Assembly: GCF_900108275.1 (NCBI RefSeq)
Contig: NZ_FNVD01000008.1
Coordinates: 1 to 64,000, forward strand
Origin: Jhaorihella thermophila
Lineage (GTDB): Bacteria; Pseudomonadota; Alphaproteobacteria; Rhodobacterales; Rhodobacteraceae
Length of the DNA: 64,000 bases
Reading direction: 5' to 3'
The notes beneath the pieces are model-generated. The model was not told the DNA's origin and did not search any database. It was given only the letters and a program-made list of their open reading frames with translations. The position numbers and the translations under genes were made by a program. Below are positions 18,836 through 28,465 of the stretch, in pieces; position 1 is the first letter of the stretch, and each line of letters starts with the position of its first letter.

Positions 18836-19471
18836 TCACAGCATCGCCAGCAGGCGCTTCGCCTCGTCGGCGGGCGGGGTCAGAGCCGACCGATCCTCGC
18901 CCGGAAAGAACCGCGCCCGGGTGGCGGTCGGCATCGGATCGGGTTGCAGAACGTGCACCTTCGGCCCGGTATTGGCCGTTTCCGCCGCCCAGCTGTGGGC
19001 AAGCGCGATCTGCGCGGCCTTGGTCGCACCGTAGATGCCAAAGAATTTATGCCCCGCGCGCGGGTCGTCGAAAAACACCGCCCGTCCGTCCTGCCGCAAC
19101 AGCGGCGCGACATAGGGGATCAGCACCGAAACCGCCGTGACGTTGATCGCCACCGCTTTCTCCCAGTCCTTAGGGTCGATCGACGGCACCGGGCACAACA
19201 GGGGCGCGTGAATCGCCGTGTGCATCCACAGATCCAGATGGCCCCAGCGGTCGTGGATGCCGCGGCAGAGCGTGGCCATCGCCTCTTTCACGGTGATGTC
19301 CATCGGCGCAAGCGTGGCGCTGCCGCCGCGTTCGCGGATGCGGTCGTCCAGATCCTCCAGCCCGCCGGTGGTGCGGGCCACGGCGACGACGTGATGGGTG
19401 GGGGCAAGCGCTTCGGCCAGCGCGAATCCCAGTCCGCGCGAGGCTCCGGTGATGAGAGCTACCTTGGTCAT
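18836..19471 (-). CDS. Short-chain dehydrogenase/reductase
   Basis: This 211-residue Rossmann-fold oxidoreductase has TGASRGLGFALAEAL, the NAD(P) glycine motif, at residues 8-22. The catalytic YGATK (Tyr and Lys separated by three residues) follows near 146, and a Ser/Thr active-site position is not obvious: FFDDPRAGHKFFGIYGATK has no Ser where one usually stands about 13 residues before Tyr. The NAG motif region is replaced by LWMHTAIHAP. Activity is thus uncertain. It lies upstream of surE, from which the element of copy 4 separates it. Confidence 0.8.
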   Translation of the reverse strand: MTKVALITGASRGLGFALAEALAPTHHVVAVARTTGGLEDLDDRIRERGGSATLAPMDITVKEAMATLCRGIHDRWGHLDLWMHTAIHAPLLCPVPSIDPKDWEKAVAINVTAVSVLIPYVAPLLRQDGRAVFFDDPRAGHKFFGIYGATKAAQIALAHSWAAETANTGPKVHVLQPDPMPTATRARFFPGEDRSALTPPADEAKRLLAML

Positions 19472-19513
19472 GGGCGCGGTTTGAACCGGCCCCGCCCCGC
19501 CGTCAAGAGCGGA

Positions 19514-19786
19514 TCACCCGCCGGGGAGGCCAAGGCGCCGGGTCGTGCCGCCTCTCTCCACAACGATCCCCTTCCGGTCGATGCCGGCGACCCGACCGAC
19601 CGGTAACCGGCTGCCGGGCCTGACCCGCTTGATCCGGCCGCCCGGCGCGCGCACCAGCGCCTCGAACCGATCGCCCCGGCCGACCAGACCGATCACGACC
19701 GTCTCCTCGTGCTTCAAGGCACCGGGGATCGTGGCGGCACGCGCCACGGTTTCGGGCGTCGCGCCCGCGCGTTTCAGAAACCCCAT
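19514..19786 (-). CDS. Small GspC/PilP-like beta-rich protein
   Basis: This protein of about 90 residues has no assigned function. The pattern ATIPGALKHEETVVIGLVGRGDRFEALVRAPGGRIKRVRPGSRLPVGRVAGIDRKGIVVERGG resembles the small beta domain of type II secretion GspC and pilus PilP proteins (IG..., ALVR, RV..G, V..I). No signal peptide or membrane helix is visible, and no secretion genes lie nearby. The ATG at 19786 is tentative; the frame is open to 19897. It lies between purF and the SDR gene, same strand. Confidence 0.5.
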   Translation of the reverse strand: MGFLKRAGATPETVARAATIPGALKHEETVVIGLVGRGDRFEALVRAPGGRIKRVRPGSRLPVGRVAGIDRKGIVVERGGTTRRLGLPGG

Positions 19787-19946
19787 GACGTTACCCGCGC
19801 CTCTGGCCGGCGCGCCTCGTGTTACTGCTTGCGTGTCGGGGCGTCGCGCTATCAGCCGGCACGGTAAAGGAAAAGGACGTTTTCTGCGCTGCGGCATGAT
19901 CCTGCCGCCCGCCCTTGCGACATGGGCGGGAAATGGCCGGGACGCG

Positions 19947-21413
19947 CTATTCGGCCGCCGTCTTCAGCCGAAAACCCTTTTCGATCATGTCGGCGGGTTC
20001 CACCGGATAATCGCCGGAAAAACAGGCATCGCAATATTGCGGGCAGGCGTTGTCGCGGCCCTGCGCCTCGCCCACCGCGCGATAGAGGCCGTCAAGCGAG
20101 ATGAACTTTAGACTGTCCACGGCAAGATGGTCGCGCATCTCTTCCTCGGTCATGGTCGCGGCCAGCAGCTTTTCGCGCTGCGGCGTGTCCACGCCGTAGA
20201 AACAGGGCCAGGCCGTGGGGGGGGAAGCGATGCGGAAATGCACCTCTTTCGCGCCGGCATCCAGGATCATTTCCTTGATCTTGCGGCTGGTGGTGCCGCG
20301 CACCACCGAATCGTCCACCAGGATCACCCGCTTGCCCCGGATCAGGGCGCGGTTGACGTTCAGCTTCAGCCGCACGCCCATGTTGCGGATCTGCTCGGTG
20401 GGTTCGATGAAGGTCCGCCCCATGTATTGATTGCGGATGATCCCCATAGCGTAGGGGATGCCCGATTCCAGCGAATACCCGATCGCCGCGGGCGTGCCGC
20501 TGTCGGGCACCGGGCAGACGATATCGGCCTCCACCGGCGCTTCCTTGGCCAGTTCGCGCCCGATCGCCTCGCGCGTTTCATAGACCGACCGGCCGCCGAG
20601 GATCGAATCGGGGCGCGAGAAATAGACATGTTCAAAGATGCAGAAACGCGGCCGCCGGGCGCGGAACGGGTGGCGGCTTTCCACGCCGCTTTCGTCGATC
20701 ACGACCATTTCTCCCGGTTCGATCTCGCGCTGGAACTCGGCGCCGATGATGTCCAGCGCGCAGGTCTCCGAGGCCAGCACCCAGGCCTCTCCCAGCCGGC
20801 CCAGCACCAGCGGCCGCACGCCCAGCGGGTCGCGCACGCCGATCAGCTGGTTTGCGGTCATGGCGACGACCGAAAACGCCCCCTCGACCCGGCGCAGCGC
20901 GTCCTCCATCCGTTCGGGGATGTCGCGTTGCAGCGACCGGGCCATCAGATGGATGATGCATTCGCTGTCCGACGAGGACTGGAAGATCGAGCCGCGCTCG
21001 ATCAACTCGCGCCGCAGCGCCTCGGCATTGGTGATGTTGCCGTTATGCGCGATCGCCGCGCCGCCCATGGAGAACTCGCCAAAGAACGGCTGCACGTCGC
21101 GCATCGCCGTCTGTCCCTTGGATCCGGCGGTGGAATAGCGCACATGGCCGATCGCGATCGGACCGGGCAGAGCCTCCATCACCTTCGCGCTGGTAAAATT
21201 GTCGCGGACATAGCCGAACCGGCGGACGCTGTTGAACCCCTGTTCGGGATCGTGGGCGACGATACCGCCGGCCTCCTGCCCCCTGTGTTGCAGCGCGTGC
21301 AGGCCCAGCGCCACGAAATTGGCGGCGTCGGCAACGCCGATGATGCCGAATATGCCGCACTCCTCTTTCAGTTTGTCGTCATCGAAAGGGTGGGCGGGGG
21401 GCATCTGGCGCAT
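19947..21413 (-). CDS. purF: Amidophosphoribosyltransferase
   Basis: This 488-residue enzyme catalyses the committed step of purine synthesis, PRPP + glutamine to phosphoribosylamine. The Ntn-type glutaminase nucleophile follows a short propeptide-like stretch (EECGIFGIIG, Cys19 from the first ATG). The glutaminase domain shows HVRYSTAGS and AHNGNITNAEALR, and the PRTase domain carries the PRPP loop RVILVDDSVVRGTTSRKI. No cysteine cluster for a second Fe-S site was inspected. ATG 21404 is an alternative start. It follows cvpA, as in many proteobacteria. Confidence 0.97.
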   Translation of the reverse strand: MRQMPPAHPFDDDKLKEECGIFGIIGVADAANFVALGLHALQHRGQEAGGIVAHDPEQGFNSVRRFGYVRDNFTSAKVMEALPGPIAIGHVRYSTAGSKGQTAMRDVQPFFGEFSMGGAAIAHNGNITNAEALRRELIERGSIFQSSSDSECIIHLMARSLQRDIPERMEDALRRVEGAFSVVAMTANQLIGVRDPLGVRPLVLGRLGEAWVLASETCALDIIGAEFQREIEPGEMVVIDESGVESRHPFRARRPRFCIFEHVYFSRPDSILGGRSVYETREAIGRELAKEAPVEADIVCPVPDSGTPAAIGYSLESGIPYAMGIIRNQYMGRTFIEPTEQIRNMGVRLKLNVNRALIRGKRVILVDDSVVRGTTSRKIKEMILDAGAKEVHFRIASPPTAWPCFYGVDTPQREKLLAATMTEEEMRDHLAVDSLKFISLDGLYRAVGEAQGRDNACPQYCDACFSGDYPVEPADMIEKGFRLKTAAE

Positions 21414-21554
21414 GACGGGCGGCTCCGAATCCCGGCAGTTGGTGTCGCCCCCTATTAACGCCTGATCCGCGGGCTGTCACGAAACTATCATGAAATGATT
21501 GCCGCAGGGACAGCCGATGCCCCGCGCCATGCTCGGCGCGTTGAGCAACGGCGG

Positions 21555-22112
21555 TTATTGCTGGTCGCAGATGCCGACCAGCTGATCATATTGAGTGGTG
21601 ATCCAACCCAGCGCCTGTTCGGGGTCCTGCTCGGCAATCTTCTGGTTCATCTGGGAAAACACCCGGGCCGAACGGCTTTCATCGACGATCGTGTAGGACT
21701 GGCCCGGCATCACGTTGTCATAGACGAAAAAGGCGATGGCCACGAGGATCACCCCGCGCGCCACGCCGAACAGGAAGCCCAGTCCCTGATCGATCCCGCC
21801 CAGGGCCGAGCGTTGCACCACCGACGAAAAGAGCGGCGTCAAGAACGACATCACGATCAGCGCCACGGCAAAGACCGCGGCGAAGGCACCGATGACGCTG
21901 AGCTCGCAGCTGTCGCCGATGAATTCGCCCACCACCGGGATCTCGCGGATCAGCGGTTCCACTTTCGGGGCAAAGATGAAGGCCAGCACCGCCGCGACGA
22001 CCCAGCCGGCAATGGCAAGGATTTCCCGAACGATGCCGCGCGAATAGGCCAGAATCGCCGACAGCACGACGATCAGCGCAACCACGCCGTCTATGATGGT
22101 AAAGCCTTCCAT
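21555..22112 (-). CDS. cvpA: CvpA family inner-membrane protein
   Basis: This 185-residue protein with about four hydrophobic helices begins with the CvpA signature FTIIDGVVALIVVLSAILAYSRGIVREILAIAGWVVA. It is required for colicin V production in E. coli and more generally for envelope homeostasis; the biochemical role is unknown. Neighbouring purF is the classic arrangement. I used ATG 22112 because it precedes the conserved segment directly; the frame upstream is radA shadow. Confidence 0.92.
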   Translation of the reverse strand: MEGFTIIDGVVALIVVLSAILAYSRGIVREILAIAGWVVAAVLAFIFAPKVEPLIREIPVVGEFIGDSCELSVIGAFAAVFAVALIVMSFLTPLFSSVVQRSALGGIDQGLGFLFGVARGVILVAIAFFVYDNVMPGQSYTIVDESRSARVFSQMNQKIAEQDPEQALGWITTQYDQLVGICDQQ

Positions 22113-22158
22113 GTCCCCTGCCTGTCTTTGCGTTTCAGCTCTGCCCCGCGCGGCGATC

Positions 22159-23523
22159 TTAACCGGCTCCGAAGGTTTCGCCAACAAAGCGCGTCAAATC
22201 CGGCATTTTCGTCAGCGTCAGACCGCCGGCCGTGACCGGTTTGCCACCCGCGGGCGCGATTGCCCGCGTGAAACCAAGTTTCTCTGCCTCTTTCAACCTG
22301 TTTTCCGTCTGCGACGCGGGCCGCAGGGCGCCCGAGAGGCTGATTTCGCCGAAAATCACCGTCTCTCCGGGCAAGGCGGCATCTTCCCGCGCACTCAGCA
22401 GCGCCGCCGCGGCGGCAAGGTCGGCGGCCGGTTCGGTGACCTTCATGCCCCCGGCCACGTTCAGATAGACGTCGAGCCCGGCAAAGGGGATGCCGCAGCG
22501 CGCCTCGAGCACGGCGAGAATCATTGCCAGCCGGCCGGAATCCCAGCCCACCACCGACCGGCGCGGCTGGCTGAGCGACGACGGCGCAACCAGCGCCTGA
22601 AACTCGACCAGAACCGGCCGGGTGCCCTCGATCCCGGCAAAGACCACCGATCCGGCGCTGGGCTCGCCGCGTTCGCTGAGAAACAGCGCCGAAGGGTTGG
22701 CGACTTCGGCCAGCCCGCCACCGGTCATCTCGAATACGCCGATTTCGTCGGCCGGGCCGAACCGGTTTTTCACCGCGCGAAGGATGCGGAACTGGTGGCC
22801 GCGCTCGCCTTCGAAGTAGAGCACCGTGTCCACCATGTGTTCGACCACGCGGGGGCCGGCGATTTGGCCGTCCTTGGTGACGTGCCCCACCATCACCACC
22901 GACACGCCGCGCCGTTTGGCGAAGGTGGTCAGTTCATGCGCGGCGGCGCGGACCTGAGAGACGCTGCCCGGCGCGCTGTCCACGGTGTCGGCCCACATGG
23001 TCTGGATCGAATCGATCACGACAAGCTGCGGCTTTTCGGATTCCAGCGTGGTGAGGATGTCGCGCAGGTTGGTTTCGGCGGCCAGTTGCACGGGCGCGTC
23101 GGAAAGCCCCAGCCGGCGGGCGCGCATCCGCACCTGGGCGCTGGCCTCTTCGCCCGAGACGTAGAGGGTCTTCAGCCCGGCCCGGGCGAACCGGGCGGCG
23201 GCTTGGAGCAGCAGGGTGGATTTGCCGATGCCCGGATCGCCGCCCACCAGGATGGCCGAGGCCGGCACCAGTCCGCCGCCCAGCACCCGGTCAAGCTCGG
23301 CCAGCCCGCTTTGCGTGCGGGGCGGGGGGGCTTCGTCGGTGGCCAGATCCGTGAGTGCGATCGAGCGGCCGCGCCTAGCGCCCAGCGATTTCGAACCCGC
23401 GCCGGTGGACAGGCCCGCGTCCTCGGTGATCGTGTTCCATTCGCCGCAGGCGTCGCAGCGGCCGGACCACTTGTTGTAGCTGGCACCGCAGGCGGTGCAG
23501 GTGAAGCCGGCGGGTTTCTTCAT
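22159..23523 (-). CDS. radA: DNA repair protein RadA (Sms)
   Basis: This 454-residue RecA-like ATPase drives branch migration during recombinational repair. The N-terminal C4 zinc finger is CTACGASYNKWSGRCDACG (residues 9-27). Walker A GGDPGIGKST lies at 94-103, and the RadA-specific KNRFGPADEIGVFEM motif follows. The C-terminal Lon-like domain contains DVYLNVAGGMKVTEPAADLAAAAAL. The start at 23523 overlaps the stop of the upstream PqiA-like gene (ATGA), so the two are coupled. Confidence 0.97.
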   Translation of the reverse strand: MKKPAGFTCTACGASYNKWSGRCDACGEWNTITEDAGLSTGAGSKSLGARRGRSIALTDLATDEAPPPRTQSGLAELDRVLGGGLVPASAILVGGDPGIGKSTLLLQAAARFARAGLKTLYVSGEEASAQVRMRARRLGLSDAPVQLAAETNLRDILTTLESEKPQLVVIDSIQTMWADTVDSAPGSVSQVRAAAHELTTFAKRRGVSVVMVGHVTKDGQIAGPRVVEHMVDTVLYFEGERGHQFRILRAVKNRFGPADEIGVFEMTGGGLAEVANPSALFLSERGEPSAGSVVFAGIEGTRPVLVEFQALVAPSSLSQPRRSVVGWDSGRLAMILAVLEARCGIPFAGLDVYLNVAGGMKVTEPAADLAAAAALLSAREDAALPGETVIFGEISLSGALRPASQTENRLKEAEKLGFTRAIAPAGGKPVTAGGLTLTKMPDLTRFVGETFGAG

Positions 23524-23963
23524 CTGACGGACCTTGCGCTGAGGATCGACAGGAGCAGCGAGGCGAGGATGCAGCCGGTGAAGAACCACAGGCCCCAGGC
23601 GACCTCGACCGTGGCGTAGCCGATGCCGCGCACCACGACGATGTAGAGCGCGATCAGGAACACGTCGGCCATGGCGAGCTTGCCCAGCCATGTGAGCGCG
23701 GGAAGCGTGCGGGGCGAGAGCAGGCCGAAATGGATGAGCGCGAGGCCGATGGTTTTCAGGTAGGGGGCGAAGATCGCGAAGAAGGTGACGAAAAGAGCCA
23801 GTGCCACGTCGGCATCCCACAGCGCCTGCAAGCCGGAGATCACCGAAATCTCGCTGAGGCCGAAGAGAGGAAGGAGACCCGCGCGCATCAGCGGCACGAA
23901 CCAGGCCAACGGGAACAGCACTAGAAGCGCCGCGTTGGCGAGGGTGAGTATCGGTTTCAGCAT
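23520..23963 (-). CDS. Paraquat-inducible protein A (PqiA)-like membrane protein
   Basis: This 147-residue protein has four hydrophobic helices (LANAALLVLFPLAWFVPLM, VALALFVTFFAIFAPYLKTIGLALIHF, VFLIALYIVVVRGIG and WFFTGCILASLLLSILSAR). The spacing and the F..P.MR / FAPYLKTIGL / L..L.WLGKLAMADVFL pattern match one PqiA repeat, which lacks the zinc ribbons of full-length PqiA. PqiA/MCE systems move lipids, which fits the mlaEF genes just upstream. Translationally coupled to radA. Confidence 0.82.
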   Translation of the reverse strand: MLKPILTLANAALLVLFPLAWFVPLMRAGLLPLFGLSEISVISGLQALWDADVALALFVTFFAIFAPYLKTIGLALIHFGLLSPRTLPALTWLGKLAMADVFLIALYIVVVRGIGYATVEVAWGLWFFTGCILASLLLSILSARSVR

Positions 23964-23987
23964 CGGCGCGCGGCCTGGGGGCGGGCA

Positions 23988-24053
23988 GGGGGGCTGTCTG
24001 CCCCCCGCCGCCTGCGGCGGCTCCCCCCGAGGATATTTCGGGCAAGAGGAAGG
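23988..24053 (-). repeat. Interspersed core element with two hairpins, copy 5
   Basis: Minus-strand core CTTCCTCTTGCCCGAAATATCC (24053-24031), 7 nt past the mlaF stop in the sense direction, followed by perfect hairpins GCCGCC/GGCGGC (24021-24007) and GGGGGGC/GCCCCCC (24006-23988). Confidence 0.75.
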
Positions 24054-24060
24054 GGCGGGG

Positions 24061-24807
24061 TCATCGCACGGCCTCGATCGGGCCCTCGGCGCGGCCGTGG
24101 ATGAACTGGTCCACGTAAGGATCGCCGGAATGGTCGAGTTCGGAGACCGGGCCGGTCCATTTGATGACGCCGTCATGCAGCATGGCGACAGTGTCAGCGA
24201 TGGCGCGGACGCTGGTCATGTCATGGGTGATGGTCATGGCGGTCGCGCCCATTTCCACCACGATTTCGCGGATCAGGTCGTTGATGACCCCGGCCATGAT
24301 CGGGTCGAGCCCCGTTGTGGGTTCGTCGAAGAAGATGATTTCGGGTTCGGCGGCGATGGCGCGGGCGAGGCCTACGCGTTTCTGCATGCCGCCCGAAAGC
24401 TCGGCGGGGTAGCGGTCGGCCACGTCCGGTTTCAGCCCGACCCGGCGCAGTTTTTCCAGAGCGATGGCACGGGCTTCGTCTGCGGGGCGTTTCAGCGAGC
24501 CGCGCAGCAGGCGGAAGGCCACGTTCTGCCAGACGGTGAGCGAATCGAACAGCGCGCCGCCCTGGAACAACATGCCGAAGCGCGACAGGAAGGCGTCGCG
24601 GTCGGCGGTTTCGGCGTCCTGGCCATCGACGTAGATCTTGCCGGAATCGGGCTTGATGAGGCCGAGGATGCATTTCAGCGCCACCGACTTGCCCGTGCCC
24701 GAGCCGCCGATGATCACCATCGACGTGCCCTTTTCGACGGTCAGCGTCATGCCGCGCAGAACGTGGTTGTCGCCGAAGCTCTTGCAGACGTTCTCCATCC
24801 GGATCAT
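24061..24807 (-). CDS. mlaF: Phospholipid transport ABC ATPase MlaF
   Basis: This 248-residue ATPase energises the MlaFE lipid transporter that maintains outer-membrane asymmetry. Walker A GGSGTGKS lies near residues 37-44, followed by the Q-loop in FQGGALFDSLTVWQNV, the ABC signature LSGGMQKRVGLARAIA, Walker B EIIFFDEPTTGLDP and the switch His in TITHDM. ATG 24807 overlaps the mlaE stop. No mlaD-type MCE gene follows; the next gene is PqiA-like. Confidence 0.94.
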   Translation of the reverse strand: MIRMENVCKSFGDNHVLRGMTLTVEKGTSMVIIGGSGTGKSVALKCILGLIKPDSGKIYVDGQDAETADRDAFLSRFGMLFQGGALFDSLTVWQNVAFRLLRGSLKRPADEARAIALEKLRRVGLKPDVADRYPAELSGGMQKRVGLARAIAAEPEIIFFDEPTTGLDPIMAGVINDLIREIVVEMGATAMTITHDMTSVRAIADTVAMLHDGVIKWTGPVSELDHSGDPYVDQFIHGRAEGPIEAVR

Positions 24808-25586
24808 AGCGAGAAGAACACCCCCGTGAGGACGAAATTGGCGGCAAGGATCATCACTGCGGCGGCTTCGACGCTGCTCTTGGTGGCGCGGCCGACCCCT
24901 TGGGCGCCACGGCCGGAGTTCATGCCGTAGTAGCATCCCATCGTGGCGGCGATCACGCCGAAGGCGGCCCCCTTGGCCAGCGAAGAGACGATGTCGCGCA
25001 TCTCGAGGAAATCGACGGTGTTCTTGAGATAGGCCGCAGGGTTGAAGCCGAGGTTCTGCACGCCCACTGCATAGCCTCCGGCGATGCCGATCACGTCGCC
25101 CACCGCGACCAGCGCCGGCACCACCAGAAGCGCGGCCAGAACGCGCGGGGTGACGAGGTATTTCGTCGGGTTGGTGGAGAGCGTGACAAGCGCGTCGATC
25201 TGTTCGGTCACCTTCATCGTGGCGATTTCGGCCGCGATCGAAGAGGTGACGCGGGCCGCGATCATCAGCCCCACCATGACGGGGCCCAGTTCGCGCACCA
25301 TGCCGATGGCGACGATCTGCGGCACGATCGCCTCGGCATTGAAGCGGGCGCCGCCGGAATAGGTTTGCAGCGCCAGCGCGCCACCGGTGAAGATCGTGGT
25401 CAGCCCCACCACCGGCAGCGACAGCCAGCCGATATTCATCAGCGCCATCCCGAATTCGCGCAGATAGAAGGGGGGCCGGAACACATGGGACAGCGACAGA
25501 ATCGCGAACAGCGTCATCCGGCCGATCGTGCCGAGCGTGTTCAGAACCGCGTTGCCGAGCCGTTCAAGCGCCGTGACCGGGTTCAT
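24804..25586 (-). CDS. mlaE: Phospholipid transport permease MlaE
   Basis: This 260-residue inner-membrane permease is the MlaF partner. Family sequence is continuous: [76 protein letters not shown] and [14 protein letters not shown]. About five to six membrane helices are expected. ATGA overlaps with both alr (upstream) and mlaF (downstream) indicate one transcript, alr-mlaE-mlaF. Confidence 0.94.
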   Translation of the reverse strand: MNPVTALERLGNAVLNTLGTIGRMTLFAILSLSHVFRPPFYLREFGMALMNIGWLSLPVVGLTTIFTGGALALQTYSGGARFNAEAIVPQIVAIGMVRELGPVMVGLMIAARVTSSIAAEIATMKVTEQIDALVTLSTNPTKYLVTPRVLAALLVVPALVAVGDVIGIAGGYAVGVQNLGFNPAAYLKNTVDFLEMRDIVSSLAKGAAFGVIAATMGCYYGMNSGRGAQGVGRATKSSVEAAAVMILAANFVLTGVFFSL

Positions 25587-26617
25587 TTCAGATAGGTCCG
25601 TTCATAGCGGTCGCCCAGCGAGGTGAGGATTTCATAGCCGATGGTGCCGGCCGCCTGTGCCAGATCGTCCACGCCCTGCTGCGGCCCGAGGATCGTCAGG
25701 CTCTCGGGGTCATGGGCGAGGCCGGTGACATCGACGGTGATGAGATCCATCGAAACGCGCCCGGCCACCGGGCAGGCCGTGTCGCCGTGATAGAGCCACC
25801 CGTTCGGCCCCATCGCCCGGATCAGCCCGTCGGCATAGCCCGCCGCGACGGTGGCGATGCGGGTATGGCGGCGCGCGGTGAAGGCGTTGCCGTAACCCAC
25901 CGTTTCGCCCGGCCGCAGGTCGCGGACCTGAATCACCGGCAGATCGAGCGCGACGACGCGTTGTGCATCCACATAGGGCAGCCCGCCGTAAAGGCCGATG
26001 CCGGGACGCGTGAGGTCAAAGTGGTAGTCTGGACCCAGCAGAATGCCGCCCGTGGCGGCAAGCGAACGCGGCACGTCAATTCCGGCGGTCAACTCGTTGA
26101 AAAGTTTGAGTTGCTTGGCGTTCATCGGATGATCGGGCTCGTCCGCGCAGGCCAGGTGCGACATGATCAGCACCGGCATCTGGCCGATCGCGATGTCGCG
26201 CAGGGCGGCCCACTCCTCGGGCTCGATCCCCAGCCGGTTCATGCCGGTATCGAGCTGGATCCCGAAACCCTGCCGCGGGGTATTCTCGACATGGCGCAGC
26301 ATCTGGTCCACCGAATTGATCATGGGCGTGAGATCATGATCGCGGATCAAGTCGCTGTCGCCCTCCATATGGCCCGAGAACACAGCGATAGTCGGGCCGG
26401 TCCCGACGGCCTTGCGGACGTCGGCCCCTTCCTCGGCGACGGCCACGAAAAATTTGCGCGCGCCGGCGCGGGCCAGCGCATGGGCGACCTCGCCCGCACC
26501 CAGCCCGTAGGCGTTTGCCTTGACGACGGCGCCGGTTTCGCAATCCGTCATTGCATCAAGCGCGTGCCAGTTGGCGACAATGGCGGAAAGGTCGATGGTC
26601 AGCTTGCCCGTGCTCAT
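25583..26617 (-). CDS. alr: Alanine racemase
   Basis: This 344-residue PLP enzyme makes D-alanine for peptidoglycan. The PLP lysine is Lys33 in [10 protein letters not shown] and the second catalytic base is the Tyr of [10 protein letters not shown]. Other conserved blocks are [32 protein letters not shown] and [10 protein letters not shown]. Its stop overlaps the mlaE start, which puts cell-wall precursor supply and lipid transport in one unit. Confidence 0.96.
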   Translation of the reverse strand: MSTGKLTIDLSAIVANWHALDAMTDCETGAVVKANAYGLGAGEVAHALARAGARKFFVAVAEEGADVRKAVGTGPTIAVFSGHMEGDSDLIRDHDLTPMINSVDQMLRHVENTPRQGFGIQLDTGMNRLGIEPEEWAALRDIAIGQMPVLIMSHLACADEPDHPMNAKQLKLFNELTAGIDVPRSLAATGGILLGPDYHFDLTRPGIGLYGGLPYVDAQRVVALDLPVIQVRDLRPGETVGYGNAFTARRHTRIATVAAGYADGLIRAMGPNGWLYHGDTACPVAGRVSMDLITVDVTGLAHDPESLTILGPQQGVDDLAQAAGTIGYEILTSLGDRYERTYLK

Positions 26618-26720
26618 GCGGCGTTTTTGACAGGATAGGGGCCAAGGTCAAGGGCGGCGGCGCGGCAAGGCGCGTTGCCGCGCGCGAAAAATTGCGTGCC
26701 GCAGCGGAGAGCGGGCGGGT

Positions 26721-28226
26721 TCAGAACCCGTCGTCGTGCCCCTGTTGCCACGGTTTCACGAGGTTGCCGAAGCGGGTGAACTTGCCCTCGAAGGACAACT
26801 CCACCGTGCCGATCGGACCGTGGCGCTGCTTGCCGATGATGACCTCGGCCTTGCCGTGCAGGCGCTCCATCCGTTCCTGCCAGGCGGCGATCTCGTCCAA
26901 GCGATCGTCCGAGGGCTTTTCCCGTTCGACATAGTATTCTTCGCGGAACACGAACATCACCACGTCGGCGTCTTGCTCGATCGAGCCCGATTCGCGCAGG
27001 TCCGACAGTTGCGGCCGCTTGTCCTCGCGCGCCTCGACTTGGCGCGACAGCTGCGACAGGGCGATCACGGGGATGTCCAGTTCCTTGGCGATGGCCTTCA
27101 GACCTTGCGTGATCTCGCTGACCTCGTTCACGCGGCTGTCCTTGGCGGTCGCGGGACGGACCAGCTGCAGATAGTCCACGATCAACAGGTCCAGCCCGTG
27201 GGTGCGCTTCAGCCGGCGCGCCCGCGCGGCCAGCTGGCTGATCGGCAGGGCCGGCGTGTCGTCGATATAGAGCGGGCAGGATTCCAGCGCCTTGGCGGCA
27301 TCGACGAAGCGGCGGAACTCGGCCTCGGTCATGTCGCCGCGACGGATGTTTTCAGATGGAATTTCAGCGGCTTCCGAAAGGATCCTCGCAGCCAGCTGCT
27401 CGGCGCTCATCTCCAGCGAGTAGAAACCGACCACGCCGCCTTCGACCGCGCCCTCGGTGCCGTCGGGCAGTGTCCCGCGCTTGTAGGCCTTGGCCACGTT
27501 GAAGGCGATGTTGGTGGCCAGCGAGGTCTTGCCCATCGACGGCCGACCGGCAAGGATCAGAAGGTCCGACCGGTGCAGGCCGCCCAGCTTCTTGTCCATG
27601 TCGATCAGGCCGGTCGAGATCCCGGCCAGCCCTCCATCGCGTTGATAGGCGGCGTTGGCGACATTAACGGCATCCGTTACTGCCTTGAGAAAGCTCTGAA
27701 AACCGCCTTCGGCCTTGCCCTGTTCGCTGAGCTTGTAGAGCTTCTGTTCGGCCTCGACGATCTGTTCGCGCGGCTCGCTGGAGATGTCCACCCGCGCCGC
27801 CTTGTCGGCGATGTCGTGACCCAGCCGGATCAGTTCGCGCCTGATCGCGAGGTCATAGATCAACTGGGCATAGTCGCGCACCGCGAAAGAGCTGATCGCC
27901 GCGCCGGCCAGCCGCGCCAGATAGGCCGGGCCGCCCAGTTCCTTGAGCCCCTCGTCGTCCTCCATGAACGCCTTGAGCGTCACAGGCGAGGCCAGCGCGT
28001 TCTTGGCGATCCGCGCAGCGGCGATTTCGTAGATGCGGGCGTGGACGGGGTCGTAGAAATGCTGCGGCCCGATGATGCTGGCCACGCGGTCATAGACGTC
28101 GTTGTTGGTCAGGATCGCGCCCAGCAACTGCTGTTCGGCCTCCACCGAGTGGGGCATCGTGTCCGCGTCCTGAATCTCGGTCTTGCCTGCCTCGAAATTC
28201 GCAATCTCGTTCATCTGCTGTCCCAT
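26721..28226 (-). CDS. dnaB: Replicative DNA helicase DnaB
   Basis: This 501-residue protein forms the hexameric 5'-3' helicase of the replication fork. The N-terminal collar (residues 20-190) starts MPHSVEAEQQLLGAIL. The RecA-like motor has Walker A GRPSMGKTSLATN near 228-240, LDLLIVDYLQLV (Walker B), IPVIALSQLSRQVEAR and SGSIEQDADVVMFVFREEYY. No intein interrupts it. ATG 28214 (MNEIANF) is an alternative start. Three spaced DnaA-box-like sequences lie 58-90 nt upstream. Confidence 0.97.
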   Translation of the reverse strand: MGQQMNEIANFEAGKTEIQDADTMPHSVEAEQQLLGAILTNNDVYDRVASIIGPQHFYDPVHARIYEIAAARIAKNALASPVTLKAFMEDDEGLKELGGPAYLARLAGAAISSFAVRDYAQLIYDLAIRRELIRLGHDIADKAARVDISSEPREQIVEAEQKLYKLSEQGKAEGGFQSFLKAVTDAVNVANAAYQRDGGLAGISTGLIDMDKKLGGLHRSDLLILAGRPSMGKTSLATNIAFNVAKAYKRGTLPDGTEGAVEGGVVGFYSLEMSAEQLAARILSEAAEIPSENIRRGDMTEAEFRRFVDAAKALESCPLYIDDTPALPISQLAARARRLKRTHGLDLLIVDYLQLVRPATAKDSRVNEVSEITQGLKAIAKELDIPVIALSQLSRQVEAREDKRPQLSDLRESGSIEQDADVVMFVFREEYYVEREKPSDDRLDEIAAWQERMERLHGKAEVIIGKQRHGPIGTVELSFEGKFTRFGNLVKPWQQGHDDGF

Positions 28227-28283
28227 CCCCTGGCGCCCTTGGTCTGTGACAGACCCTGCGGCGGGGTTCCATCGGGAAATCTC

Positions 28284-28316
28284 TGTGGATTACCCTGTGT
28301 ATCGGCATGTGGATGC
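28284..28316. promoter_or_regulatory. Three DnaA-box-like sequences, 12-nt spacing, upstream of dnaB
   Basis: Plus strand TGTGGATTA (28284-28292), TGTGTATCG (28296-28304) and TGTGGATGC (28308-28316) start exactly 12 nt apart. The first differs from the consensus TGTGGATAA at one base, the others at two or three. Location in the presumed dnaB promoter suggests DnaA control; this is an inference. Confidence 0.5.
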
Positions 28317-28465
28317 GTGTTGCCTGTGGCAGATAGAGTAGCACGTCCTGCGCAGGCGACAAGATGTAGGTTCGATACACGATTCGCTGGAAGGTTGCGC
28401 ACAGCTTGTCCCGTGCCGCGCCGATCAGATGATCGCGCGGTGTTGCAGCAATGTCGCGGCCGGGG

